Program-made: the position numbers and the translations under genes | Notes under the pieces: model-generated | The model's input: the letters and a program-made list of their open reading frames with translations, nothing else | Told to the model about the DNA's origin: nothing | The model's database searches: none | Shown here: positions 1 to 9,372 of the stretch, piece after piece | How the letters are laid out: each line of letters opens with the position of its first letter | Position numbering within the stretch: position 1 is the first letter of the stretch | Source: Pseudooceanicola nanhaiensis | GTDB taxonomy: Bacteria > Pseudomonadota > Alphaproteobacteria > Rhodobacterales > Rhodobacteraceae | Length of the DNA stretch: 64,000 nucleotides | NCBI RefSeq assembly: GCF_020171315.1 | Contig: NZ_JAIUZP010000006.1 | Location: 124,001-188,000 of the forward strand | Direction: 5' to 3'

Positions 1-1051
<1,051 letters not shown>

Positions 1052-1406
1052 GAGCGCCAGCTAATCGCGCCCAAGGGCGGCGTCAAGCAGTGGCAGCACG
1101 GGGACGTCGCGCAGGCCCCCCTGTGCTGCACGCACAGGCGCCCCTATCCCTGCGCCGCGCGCGGCGGCCCGGCGGGCAGCGGCCCGGCCTGCGTCAGTGC
1201 GGCCGTGTGCCGGAGGACGGAACCGCCAAGGAAATCGCTTGGGAAACGCCTCGGGAAACGCCCTGAAATGCGCCTTTAAGATCGCGGGGAAAATCGCGGG
1301 CGCGCATTCGCGGGCACCCGGGCCCCGATCCGACTTTCCCCTGCCAGCACCCCGCGTTATCCCTGTCGCGCCGGGGCTGTCCCGGTCTGCGGCGAGGGAG
1401 AGGCCA
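1052..1406. other. Divergent intergenic region with 12-bp-spaced direct repeats
   Basis: This 355-base spacer separates the ABC-F gene (minus) from the anion permease (plus), so it should hold both promoters, but I cannot assign hexamers. Two short direct repeats show the same 12-base period: GGGAAACGCC at 1241 and 1253, and ATCGCGGG at 1281 and 1293. I see no convincing small gene; open frames here merely extend the permease frame upstream. Confidence 0.4.
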
Positions 1407-2780
1407 ATGGCCTACGGCAAGCATATCCTGTTCGGTCTGATCGCGCTTCTGGCGGCTTTCGTGGCGGTGACGGCACCGGGCGGGCTGACGCCGGATCAGG
1501 CGCAGATCCTCGCCATCGTGCTGATGACGCTGGGACTGTGGGCCACGGGGCTGCTGCCGGCCTACCTGACCTCGCTGATGTTCTTCACCGCGCTGCTGCT
1601 CTTCGGGCTGGTGGACAAGTCAGTGGTCTTCTCGGGCTTCACCTCCACCGCCATGTGGCTGGTGGTCTCGGGCTTCGTCATCGGGGCGGCGATCGGGCAA
1701 TCTGGGCTCGGCCAGAAGATCGGCGCCCATGTCGCGCCGCATCTGTCGCGCAGCTATCCGATGCTGGTGGCGGGCATGGTCGGGCTTGGCATGGGGCTCA
1801 GCTTCCTGATGCCCTCCTCCATGGGGCGCGCCATGGTGCTGGTGCCCGTGGGCATGGCGCTGGCCGATGTGCTGGGGTTCAAGAAGGGCACCAAGGGCCG
1901 CACCGGCGTGGCGCTTGCCATTGCCATGTCGACCAACGTGCCCGGCTTCGCCATCCTGCCCGCCAACGTGCCCAACATGGTGCTCAGCGGCTCGGCGGAG
2001 AACCTGCTGGATATCCACATCGGCTACACCGACTACCTGCTGCTGCATTTCCCCGTTCTGGGCCTGCTGAAATCGGTGCTGATGGTCGGGGCGATCCTCT
2101 TCCTCTGCCCCGCAAAGGCGCAGAAGAGCGAGGACGCGGCCTTCACCCCGGTCGAGGGCAGCGGCCGCCACGGCTGGTTGCTGACGATCCTGCTGGTGAC
2201 GCTGGCCCTTTGGGCGACGGACTGGCTGCACGGGCTACCGGCCGCATGGGTCGGTCTTGCCGCCGCCGTGCTGCTGCTGATGCCCGGCATCGGCTTCCTG
2301 AACCAGCAGCAGTTCCGGGGCGCCGTCGACTTCGGCACCCTCCTCCTCGTGGCGGGCGTGCTGGCCCTCGGCGTCGTGGTGACGAGCGCGGGGCTTGGCG
2401 ACCGGCTGGCCGCCGTCGTGACCGCCGCCCTGCCGCTGGCACCGGGGCGCGACCTGACGAACTTCTTCTCGCTGGCGGCCCTTGGCACCCTGACCTCGAT
2501 CCTGACCACCATGCCCGGGGTCCCGGCAGTGATGACGCCGCTGACACAGGACCTCGCCCAGGCGACCGGCTTCTCGACCGAAGCCGTGCTGATGAGCCAG
2601 GTGCTCGGCTTCTCCACCGTCGTCTTCCCCTATCAGGCGCCGCCGCTGCTGGTGGCCATGGGGCTGGCGGGTGAACACGTCCGCTCGATGATCCGGCTGA
2701 CCCTGCTGATGACGCTCTTGACCTTCGTGATCCTGATCCCGCTCGACTTCCTGTGGTGGAAACTGCTGGGCGTGATCTGA
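1407..2780 (+). CDS. SLC13/DASS-type anion permease
   Basis: The 457-residue product is almost entirely hydrophobic, with about a dozen membrane spans. It starts at the ATG preceded by a purine-rich GGGAGAGG site; the open frame continues upstream but that part is not membrane-like. Family features include the FLMPSSMGRAMVLVPVG stretch in the first half and a related TTMPGVPAVMTPL stretch in the second, the inverted-repeat halves typical of DASS/ArsB-like carriers of dicarboxylates or sulfate. The 3-hydroxyacyl-CoA dehydrogenase-like gene follows 53 bases later and may be co-transcribed. An organic anion substrate is inferred; the exact one is unknown. Confidence 0.75.
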   Translation: MAYGKHILFGLIALLAAFVAVTAPGGLTPDQAQILAIVLMTLGLWATGLLPAYLTSLMFFTALLLFGLVDKSVVFSGFTSTAMWLVVSGFVIGAAIGQSGLGQKIGAHVAPHLSRSYPMLVAGMVGLGMGLSFLMPSSMGRAMVLVPVGMALADVLGFKKGTKGRTGVALAIAMSTNVPGFAILPANVPNMVLSGSAENLLDIHIGYTDYLLLHFPVLGLLKSVLMVGAILFLCPAKAQKSEDAAFTPVEGSGRHGWLLTILLVTLALWATDWLHGLPAAWVGLAAAVLLLMPGIGFLNQQQFRGAVDFGTLLLVAGVLALGVVVTSAGLGDRLAAVVTAALPLAPGRDLTNFFSLAALGTLTSILTTMPGVPAVMTPLTQDLAQATGFSTEAVLMSQVLGFSTVVFPYQAPPLLVAMGLAGEHVRSMIRLTLLMTLLTFVILIPLDFLWWKLLGVI

Positions 2781-2833
2781 GGCCGATGGACCTGCCCGTC
2801 CGGCCCCGATAGACCCGCCGCAAGGAGACCCTC

Positions 2834-3763
2834 ATGACCCAAGACACCCTTCCCCCGATCCGCACGGTCGCCATCCTCGGCTGCGGCCTGATCGGCGCCA
2901 GCTGGGCCGCGCTCTGCCTTGCGCATGGCCACGACGTCACCGCATGGGACCCGGACGCCGGGGCCCGCGCCGACTTTGCCGCGAAGGTCGCAGGCCCGCT
3001 GGCGCAGCTGCGCGAGATCACGCCCGACCTGCCCGAAGGCGGCGCGCTCACGCTCTGCGACACGCTGGCCGAGGCCGTGGCCAATGCCGACCTTGTGCAG
3101 GAGAACGCGCCGGAGAACGTGCCGCTGAAGCAGGCGCTCTATGCGGAGGTGGTGGCGGCGGCCCCCGCGCAGGCGGTGATCTCCTCCTCTACCTCCTCGC
3201 TGACGTGGTCCGCACTCTCCGAGGGCATGGCAGAGCCCACCCGGCTGATCACGGCGCATCCGTTCAACCCGCCGCACCTGATGCCGCTGGTGGAGCTTTA
3301 CGCCGCCACGCCCGAGATTACCGCGCGCACGCGGGTCTTCTACGAAGGCCTTGGCCGCGCGGTGGTGATCCTGCGCAAGGATGCCGTGGGCCATATCGCC
3401 AACCGGCTGGCCTCGGCGCTCTGGCGCGAGGCGGTGAACATCGTGGCCGAGGGCATCGCCGACGTGGAGGAGGTGGACCGGGCACTGGTGAACGGTCCGG
3501 GCCTGCGGTGGTCGGTGACCGGGGCGCATATGGCCTATCACATGGGCGGCGGGAGCGGCGGCATCCGCCATTACCTCGCCCATCTCGGCCCCAGCCAGCA
3601 GGCCCGCTGGGCCACGCTCGGCGCGCCCGAACTGACGCCCGAGGTCTGCGCCATGCTGGTCGCGGGCGTCGAGGCCGAGGCCGCCGGGCGCACGATCCCC
3701 GAACTGGAGGCAGAACGCGACGCCGCCCTGATCGCGGCGTTGAAGCTGCGTCAGCAGGGCTGA
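2834..3763 (+). CDS. 3-hydroxyacyl-CoA / L-carnitine dehydrogenase-like oxidoreductase
   Basis: This 309-residue soluble enzyme has an N-terminal Rossmann domain with GCGLIG at residues 16-21 and an acidic Asp near 39 that suggests NAD rather than NADP. The ISSSTSSL segment (about 116-123), HPFNPPHLMPLVEL (His142 and Glu154 as the likely catalytic pair) and GHIANRL place it with short single-polypeptide 3-hydroxyacyl-CoA dehydrogenases such as L-carnitine dehydrogenase and lambda-crystallin. A GGAG site precedes the ATG. It sits between an anion permease and a terminator. An L-carnitine or other 3-hydroxyacid substrate is plausible but unproven. Confidence 0.8.
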   Translation: MTQDTLPPIRTVAILGCGLIGASWAALCLAHGHDVTAWDPDAGARADFAAKVAGPLAQLREITPDLPEGGALTLCDTLAEAVANADLVQENAPENVPLKQALYAEVVAAAPAQAVISSSTSSLTWSALSEGMAEPTRLITAHPFNPPHLMPLVELYAATPEITARTRVFYEGLGRAVVILRKDAVGHIANRLASALWREAVNIVAEGIADVEEVDRALVNGPGLRWSVTGAHMAYHMGGGSGGIRHYLAHLGPSQQARWATLGAPELTPEVCAMLVAGVEAEAAGRTIPELEAERDAALIAALKLRQQG

Positions 3764-3809
3764 CGCGCCGCGCAAGGAATGCCACGCAAGGCATTGCGAT
3801 AAAAAGAAT

Positions 3810-3835
3810 AAAGGCCACCCGCACAGGTGGCCTTT
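3810..3835. terminator. Bidirectional hairpin terminator
   Basis: AAGGCCACC (3811-3819) pairs with GGTGGCCTT (3826-3834) around a six-base loop, extended by one A-T pair. A-rich and T-rich flanks on both sides suit the convergent genes ending at 3763 and 3867. Confidence 0.8.
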
Positions 3836-3866
3836 CGTCAATCCGACATCCCTCAAGGGGTGCGTA

Positions 3867-4532
3867 TCACAGCCCCACGAGACCCGGCAGCCCCGAGATA
3901 TCGCGGATCGTCGCCGTGCCATAGCCGGGCGCCTCCGGCTCGAACCCGCGGTTCACGTGGACCCGCGCGCCGAAGTGCAGATCGCGCGCCGGCATCAGGT
4001 CATAGCGGTAGCTGGCAGAGACATGCATGATCTCCTCCGGCGCGCAGTCCAGCATGTCGAGCATGTATTCGAACGGCCGGAACAGCGGCTTGTAGGCCTG
4101 CGCCTGCTCGGCGGTGTAGATGGCGTGGAACGGGGCTTCCAGCTTGTCGACGTTGGCCTGGATCTGGCTGTTCATCGCGTTTGACAGGATCACCAGCGGG
4201 ATCTCCTTGCCGACCTTGGTCAGCGGCGCGGGCACATCGGCCCAGGGGCCCCACGTCGGCACGGTCTCATAGATCGTGCGGGCCTCGGCCGGATCGAAGG
4301 CGATCTTCCATTTCTTGCAGGTCCGCTCCAGCGCGTTGGCCAGAACATCCGCGTAGGGCTGCCACGCGCCCATGACCTCGTCGAGGCGATAGGCCGCGAA
4401 ATCGCGGCGGAAGGCGGCGTGGTCCTCTTCCGGCAGGCGGTCCTTGCTGACCATGTCGCCCATGTCTCCCATGCGGAAGTTGGTCAGCGTGCCATAGCAG
4501 TCGAAGGTGATGTACTTGGGGCGAAAGCTCAT
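3867..4532 (-). CDS. Haloacid dehalogenase, type II
   Basis: The protein is 221 residues, counted from the ATG that opens MSFRPKYITFDCYGTL; the open frame runs 75 codons further upstream but lacks family character. HAD motif I is DCYGT with nucleophile Asp11. Motif II is ILSNAMN (Ser117, Asn118), motif III is Lys148 in AYKPLFRP, and motif IV includes Asp178 in SASYRYDLMPARD. Length and motifs fit L-2-haloacid dehalogenases, which convert 2-haloacids to 2-hydroxyacids with inversion, although many family members act on phosphoesters instead. Transcribed away from the GNAT gene at 5104. Confidence 0.8.
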   Translation of the reverse strand: MSFRPKYITFDCYGTLTNFRMGDMGDMVSKDRLPEEDHAAFRRDFAAYRLDEVMGAWQPYADVLANALERTCKKWKIAFDPAEARTIYETVPTWGPWADVPAPLTKVGKEIPLVILSNAMNSQIQANVDKLEAPFHAIYTAEQAQAYKPLFRPFEYMLDMLDCAPEEIMHVSASYRYDLMPARDLHFGARVHVNRGFEPEAPGYGTATIRDISGLPGLVGL

Positions 4533-5103
4533 GTCTGTCCTCGGGTTGGCGGCGCTCCGGCCGCGCGTGTCAGTCAACGGCACTCCGGCCGTGTCTGCAA
4601 CGGTGCCACGCCGCCTGCCCCGGACCTGCGCGTTTCGGCCCCCCTTGGTCGCATTTCCTGCCGAAGTCCGCGGCCTGACGGGCAGATTCCGCCGTGCCCC
4701 CTTGCCATGATCCCCTGCGCGCCGCGCAGGCAAAGACGGCGCGGCACAATCTGCCACGGCCCCGCACCGAAACCGCAGGAGCCGCGAAAACGATGGCCCC
4801 GAACCGCAGCCCGGGCCTCTCGCACCGCTCTAGACAGGGCGGGACGCGGCCCCTGCCGCCGGCTCTCGCCGTCTTCCCCCTTCGGACGGCAGTCTCCGGG
4901 GAATTTACCTCTTCGTTCCCCCCTCCCGCGGCTCCGGTCGCGGGCTTTTTCATTCGGGCTCCGACAGGCGCGCAGCACCCTCCCGTGGCAGAAACCGCCA
5001 CAGGCCGTCGCCACGCCACAGAAAATGCCACCGCGCCCGGCGTCATTGATCGTATCTCCAGCCGCCTTGGCCTAGGCTCGTGCTGCACTGACTGGAGACC
5101 CCC
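4533..5103. other. Long divergent intergenic region with repeated semi-palindromes and an orphan hairpin
   Basis: 571 bases lie between the dehalogenase and the GNAT protein. Three 13-mers of the form GGCA-N5-YGCC occur at 4681, 4743 and 4987. A separate GTGGC...GCCAC inverted repeat is centred near 4993. A plus-strand terminator-like hairpin at 4925-4950 has no obvious gene ahead of it. Long open frames here look like high-GC artefacts, so this is probably a regulatory region, possibly with a small transcript. Confidence 0.45.
4925..4950 (+). terminator. Orphan intrinsic terminator-like hairpin
   Basis: CCCGCG (4925-4930) pairs with CGCGGG (4939-4944) around an eight-base loop and is followed by CTTTTT. 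It points along the plus strand, but the nearest upstream plus-strand gene ends at 3763. It could end a small RNA, act in the leader of the GNAT gene, or be accidental. Confidence 0.45.
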
Positions 5104-5949
5104 ATGACCCTGACCGCCCCCGCCGTGACGTTCCGCCCCATGACGCCGCAGGACCTCGCCCCGGCCCTCGTGCTGAGCCGCGCGGTGCAATGGCCGCACC
5201 GGGCCGAGGACTGGGCCATGAACCTTGCCCTGAGCGAGGGGTTGGTGGCCGAGGCGGACGGACGGATCGTCGGGACCGGGCTGATGACGCCCCACGGCGA
5301 GACGGCGGCCACCTGCAACATGATCATCGTGGATGAGAGCCTGCGCGGCCGGGGCTATGGCCGCAAGCTGATGGAGGCGCTGCTGGCCCTTGCGGGGGAC
5401 CGCGAATGCCGGCTGACGGCGACCGAGGAGGGCCTGCCGCTCTACGAGAAGCTTGGGTTCCGCAAGACGGGGATGGTGCGCCAGCAGCAGGGTCAGGTGA
5501 CCGGCGGCGCACCCCTGCCCGGTGTGCGCCCCGCCCGGGCGGAGGATATGCCCGCCATCGCGCGGCTGGACGCGGCGGCCACCGGCATGGCGCGCCCGGC
5601 GCTGCTGGCGGCGCTGCTGGAGGCCGGCGCCCTGCGGGTCTTCGAGGCGCCCGAGGGGATCACCGGCTACATGGCGCTGCGCGACTTCGGGCATGGCAAG
5701 GTTCTGGGGCCGGTCGTCGCCGCGGACCAGACGCTGGCGCAGGGTCTGATCGGCGCCGCCGTGGCCGAGGCTTCGGGCGGGTTCCTGCGGATCGACCTGC
5801 CAGACAGCGGCGCGGCCCTTCAGGACATGGTGGAGAGCCTGGGCATGCGCGCCGCGGGCGATGGCACCTCCATGACGCGCCCCGGCGCCCGGCCCCTGCC
5901 GCAGACGGGGCCCACGCTTTATGCCCTGGCCAGCCAGGCGCTGCTCTGA
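5104..5949 (+). CDS. GNAT N-acetyltransferase with two GNAT domains
   Basis: The 281-residue protein has an N-terminal GNAT domain with an acetyl-CoA loop like DESLRGRGYGRKLM (about residues 77-90) and the usual YEKLGFRKTG ending. A second, degenerate acetyltransferase-like half runs from about residue 140. It is clearly paralogous to the minus-strand protein at 13455-14327: both begin with a WPHRAED segment and share the same two-half layout. Family knowledge predicts acetyl transfer from acetyl-CoA to an amine; the acceptor is unknown. A strong GC hairpin follows the stop codon. Confidence 0.8.
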   Translation: MTLTAPAVTFRPMTPQDLAPALVLSRAVQWPHRAEDWAMNLALSEGLVAEADGRIVGTGLMTPHGETAATCNMIIVDESLRGRGYGRKLMEALLALAGDRECRLTATEEGLPLYEKLGFRKTGMVRQQQGQVTGGAPLPGVRPARAEDMPAIARLDAAATGMARPALLAALLEAGALRVFEAPEGITGYMALRDFGHGKVLGPVVAADQTLAQGLIGAAVAEASGGFLRIDLPDSGAALQDMVESLGMRAAGDGTSMTRPGARPLPQTGPTLYALASQALL

Positions 5950-5975
5950 CCGCAGCCCCCGGACACCACAGTAAA

Positions 5976-6004
5976 GGGCCCCGCGCATCGCCTGCGCGGG
6001 GCCC
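5976..6004. terminator. Perfect 12-bp hairpin between convergent genes
   Basis: GGGCCCCGCGCA (5976-5987) pairs with TGCGCGGGGCCC (5993-6004) across a five-base loop. It lies between the stop codons of the GNAT gene (5949) and the convergent peptidase (6036). There is no T-tract on the plus side. On the minus side it is followed by TTTAC. Confidence 0.75.
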
Positions 6005-6035
6005 TCACTCTGTCGGACGCCCGGAGGCGCTGCGC

Positions 6036-7244
6036 TTACTCCGCCAGACCGGCGGCCGCGACGATTGAGACGAGCACGGCGGACATGCCGCGCAGGCTCA
6101 GCTCCGGCTCGGTGTCGATCCATTCGTCGAGCGAATGCGCCCGCCCGCCGCTGCCGCCCGAGCCGATCTTGATCGCGGGGATGCCGCGGCTGATCGGGAT
6201 GTTGGCATCGGTCGAGGACGGCGACCACTTGGGCGCAAAGCCGAAGGCGGCCACGGCGGCGGTGGTTTCCGCCACGATGCGCGCGTCATCGGCGGTCTTG
6301 CCCGCAGGCCGGTTGCCAAGCTGCTTCAGCGAGGTGGAGATCTCGCCGAACTGCGTGCTGTTGCGCGCATTCTCGGCGGCCACGGCCTCGGCCATCAGGG
6401 TCTTCATCTGGGTGTCGAGCTTGTCCAGCTCCACCTGGCTGACCGAGCGCAGGTCGATATCCACAAAGACCTCTTCGGGGATCGCGTTGATCGAGGTGCC
6501 GCCGCCGAGGATCGAGAGGTTGAAGGTGGTCTTGGGCTCTGCCGGAACGGTCAGCTTGGCCATGCCTGCCCCGAACTCTGCAAGCGCATTGGCCGGGTTC
6601 ACGGTGCCGAACTGGCCATAGGAGTGGCCGCCCGGCCCCTTGAAGGTCACGCGGTAGCGGTAGGAGCCCACGGCCTCGCCGGTGAGCTGTTCGCTCTCCA
6701 GCCCGTCAACGGTGACGAAGCTCTCGATCTTGGGGCCATAGGCGTTCTGTTCGAAGAGGTAGCGCACGCCGCGCAGGTCGCCGATGCCTTCCTCGCCCAC
6801 GTTGCCGACAAAGAGGATGTCGGCGCGGGTCTTCACGCCCGCCGCCTTGAGCGCGCGCATGATCGCAAGGTTCACCGCAAGGCCACGGGTGTCATCGCCC
6901 ACGCCCGGGGCGAAGAGCTTGGTCCCCTCGCGGCGCACCGTCACGTCGGTGCCCTCCGGGAAGACGGTATCGAGATGCGCCGCCACCGCGACGAGGTTGC
7001 CGTTGCCGGTGCCGCGATAGATGCCGGTGACATTGCCGATGCCGTCGATCTGGACGTCCTCCAGCCCGGTCTCGGCCATCATCTCCTTGTAGGCCGCGGC
7101 CTTGAGCTCTTCCTTGAAGGGCGGCGCCGGGATTTCGGTCAGGGTGATGATCTCCTCGACCATGCGGTCGTGGTTCGCACGCAGGTGCGCGAGCGCCTCC
7201 TTGATGGCCGGGGTCTCGAGGATCTGGGAAATGGTATCGCTCAT
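6036..7244 (-). CDS. M20-family metallopeptidase (PepT/CPG2-like)
   Basis: This 402-residue cytoplasmic enzyme shows the M20 di-zinc ligands in order: His90 in AHLDTVFP with Asp92, Asp117 in GVGDDTRG, Glu151-Glu152 in VGEEGIGD, and Asp180 in VTVDG. A dimerisation-domain segment GPGGHSYGQFG follows. M20 enzymes cleave dipeptides, tripeptides or N-acyl amino acids. It is divergent from a peptide-type ABC transporter, and the shared spacer carries repeated palindromes, so a role in using imported peptides is a reasonable inference. Confidence 0.88.
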   Translation of the reverse strand: MSDTISQILETPAIKEALAHLRANHDRMVEEIITLTEIPAPPFKEELKAAAYKEMMAETGLEDVQIDGIGNVTGIYRGTGNGNLVAVAAHLDTVFPEGTDVTVRREGTKLFAPGVGDDTRGLAVNLAIMRALKAAGVKTRADILFVGNVGEEGIGDLRGVRYLFEQNAYGPKIESFVTVDGLESEQLTGEAVGSYRYRVTFKGPGGHSYGQFGTVNPANALAEFGAGMAKLTVPAEPKTTFNLSILGGGTSINAIPEEVFVDIDLRSVSQVELDKLDTQMKTLMAEAVAAENARNSTQFGEISTSLKQLGNRPAGKTADDARIVAETTAAVAAFGFAPKWSPSSTDANIPISRGIPAIKIGSGGSGGRAHSLDEWIDTEPELSLRGMSAVLVSIVAAAGLAE

Positions 7245-7347
7245 GGGGTCCTTCCTGTTTGCGCTCGACTATACGCCATAGACCTCTGCCGCGCGGGTTG
7301 GAAGAGGCCGCCCCGTGGCAGCCCCGGGCGAAGTGACCCCGGCTGAC

Positions 7348-7360
7348 GGCAGAATCTGCC
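7348..7360. promoter_or_regulatory. Candidate operator GGCAGAATCTGCC
   Basis: Six-base arms GGCAGA and TCTGCC flank a single central A. It lies in the divergent peptidase/transporter promoter region. The pattern resembles sites of Lrp/AsnC regulators, and an Lrp-family gene ends this operon; the link is an inference. Confidence 0.5.
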
Positions 7361-7537
7361 ATATTGCCGCGGGAGGCGGTGCGCTGCGGCCTGTCGAGCG
7401 CCCACGCCTTGAAAACAAGGCCTGCGCGCGTCGCGAAGCCCGGGAAACGCCCGATCCTGCGAAGGCGCGGCAGGGCCGGCGCCGGGGCATAACGATCATC
7501 TCGACCCCTCAAAACCGCAGATTATACCGCGACACCC

Positions 7538-7550
7538 GGCAAATTCCGCC
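7538..7550. promoter_or_regulatory. Candidate operator GGCAAATTCCGCC
   Basis: Second copy of the GGCA-N5-YGCC pattern, about 90 bases upstream of the transporter start codon. Confidence 0.45.
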
Positions 7551-7640
7551 GGGATGCCGGATCCGCCCTGTCTAGGCTTTGAGCACGAAGAACAAGAACC
7601 CGCGCGGCAACGACCGCTCAGACACCGACAGGAGTTCCCC

Positions 7641-9251
7641 ATGACCGAGATGAAACCCAAGGGCTGGCGTTCCACCGACGACCTGATGGTCGAGAGCGCC
7701 CTGCGCCGTGGCGCCACCCGCCGTGACCTGCTGCGCATGTTCGCCGCCTCCGGGCTGGCGCTCTCTGCCGCCGGATCGCTGGCGGCAAGCGCCAGCCGGG
7801 CCTTTGCCGAAACGCCCCAGACCGGCGGCGCGCTGCGGGTGGCCATCGGCTCCACCTCCACCGGCGACACGCTCGACCCGGCCCGCGCCCGTCAGCAGGC
7901 GGATTACCTGCGCCTGACGACCTTCTACAACAAGCTGGTCTCGCTCGACTTCAACCTCGCCCCCCGCATGGAACTGGCCGAGAGCCTCGAAAGCGACGAT
8001 GCCAAGACCTGGGTGATCAAGGTCCGCGAGGGCGTCACTTTCCATGACGGGAAGGCGCTGACCGCCGACGACGTGGTCTATTCGCTGAACCGCCACATCG
8101 ACCCGGCGGTGGGCTCGCAGGCCAATGCGCTTGCCGCGCAGATGACCTCGATCACCAAGACCGGCCCGATGGAGGTGACGATCGAACTGGAGGCCGGCAA
8201 CGCCGACCTGCCCGCCGTTCTGGCCACCTACCATTTCTGCATCATCGCGGATGGCACCACCGATTTCACCACCGCCAACGGCACCGGCCCCTATATCTGC
8301 GAAGTCTTCGAGCCGGGCATCCGTTCCGTCGCGGTGAAGAACCCGAACTACTGGCGCGAAGGCGGCTACCTCGACTCGATCGAGCTCTTCGGCATCGAGG
8401 ATCGCGGCGCCCGCGCCAATGCGCTGATCTCGGGCGACGTGCAGCTGATCGGCTCGATGGACCAACGTTCCGCCCGGCTGATCGAGGCCGAGGACAGCCT
8501 CAAGCTGATGATCACCCCCGGCGGCTCCTACTCCAACCTGAACATCCGCCTCGACGAAGAGCCCGGCGTGCAGTTCGACTTCGTGCAGGGCATGAAGCAC
8601 CTGATCAACCGCGAGGTCATCAACCGCGCCGTGCTGCGCGGCTATGGCGACCTGCACAACGACCAGCCGGTCCAACGCGCCAACCACTACTTCAACGAAG
8701 AGGTCGTGGCGCCCGAGTTCGATCCCGAGAAGGCGAAGTTCCACTTCGAGAAGGCCGGGATGGCCGGGGCCAAGATCCCCGTCATCGCCTCGGAAGCGGC
8801 AAAATACTCGGTCGACATGTCGACGATCATCCAGCAGGACGCGCAGAAGGCGGGCATCACCCTCGACGTCCAGCGCGTGCCGCGGGACGGCTACTGGTCG
8901 ACCTACTGGCTCAAGGCGCCGATCCACTGGGGCAACATCAACGCCCGTCCCACCGCCGATATCCTGTTCTCGCTGCTCTACACCTCGGATGCGAAGTGGA
9001 ACGAGAGCAAGTTCTACAACGAGAGCTTCGACAAGATGGCCGCCGAGGCCCGGGTCGAACTGGACGAGGCCAAGCGCAAGGAGATCTACGGCTCCATGCA
9101 GCGCATGATCGCCGAGAAGGCCGGCACGATCATCCCCGCCTACCTCTCCTCGGTCGATGCCATGTCGGACAAGGTCATGGGCATCCAGCCGCATCCCCTC
9201 GGGCTGCTGCAGGGCTATGACTTCGCCGAAACGGTCTGGCTGAAAGCCTGA
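7641..9251 (+). CDS. Peptide-type ABC transporter substrate-binding protein (SBP family 5), Tat signal
   Basis: The 536-residue protein starts at the ATG preceded by an AGGAG site; the open frame extends 29 codons upstream without signal-peptide character. Residues 26-34 (TRRDLLRMF) form a twin-arginine motif, followed by a hydrophobic stretch and an AFA cleavage site near 56, so folded export by Tat is predicted. The mature part has SBP5 hallmarks such as the LAESLESDDAKTWVIKVREG region and FHDGKALTADDVVYSLNRH. It binds di- or oligopeptides or related ligands in the periplasm for the two permeases and fused ATPase that follow. Confidence 0.9.
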   Translation: MTEMKPKGWRSTDDLMVESALRRGATRRDLLRMFAASGLALSAAGSLAASASRAFAETPQTGGALRVAIGSTSTGDTLDPARARQQADYLRLTTFYNKLVSLDFNLAPRMELAESLESDDAKTWVIKVREGVTFHDGKALTADDVVYSLNRHIDPAVGSQANALAAQMTSITKTGPMEVTIELEAGNADLPAVLATYHFCIIADGTTDFTTANGTGPYICEVFEPGIRSVAVKNPNYWREGGYLDSIELFGIEDRGARANALISGDVQLIGSMDQRSARLIEAEDSLKLMITPGGSYSNLNIRLDEEPGVQFDFVQGMKHLINREVINRAVLRGYGDLHNDQPVQRANHYFNEEVVAPEFDPEKAKFHFEKAGMAGAKIPVIASEAAKYSVDMSTIIQQDAQKAGITLDVQRVPRDGYWSTYWLKAPIHWGNINARPTADILFSLLYTSDAKWNESKFYNESFDKMAAEARVELDEAKRKEIYGSMQRMIAEKAGTIIPAYLSSVDAMSDKVMGIQPHPLGLLQGYDFAETVWLKA

Positions 9252-9257
9252 TCCGTC

Positions 9258-9284
9258 GCGGGACCGGCCCTGCGCCGGTCCCGC
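9258..9284 (+). terminator. Hairpin between binding-protein and permease genes
   Basis: GCGGGACCGG (9258-9267) pairs perfectly with CCGGTCCCGC (9275-9284) over a seven-base loop, just after the binding-protein stop codon. Such hairpins often stabilise or attenuate the message so that more binding protein than permease is made. Confidence 0.65.
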
Positions 9285-9372
9285 CGCCTGCGGGCTGCGC
9301 CCCTCACCGCGCCCGCATTTCGCGTTCCGTCCCGCGCCGCCCGGCGCATGCCCCATCCCCAGCCGAGGGCCA

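Larger units (their letters stand above)
7245..7640. other. Divergent promoter region of peptidase and peptide ABC operon
   Basis: 396 bases separate the peptidase and the binding-protein gene. Two 13-base semi-palindromes, GGCAGAATCTGCC (7348-7360) and GGCAAATTCCGCC (7538-7550), match the pattern seen at 4681, 4743 and 4987. They are listed as operator candidates. No convincing small gene is visible. Confidence 0.5.

Noticed and set aside
4570-6228. 552-codon minus-strand frame across the GNAT gene
   Set aside because: It overlaps the real GNAT gene and the divergent spacer, and its product is compositionally biased with no recognisable domain.
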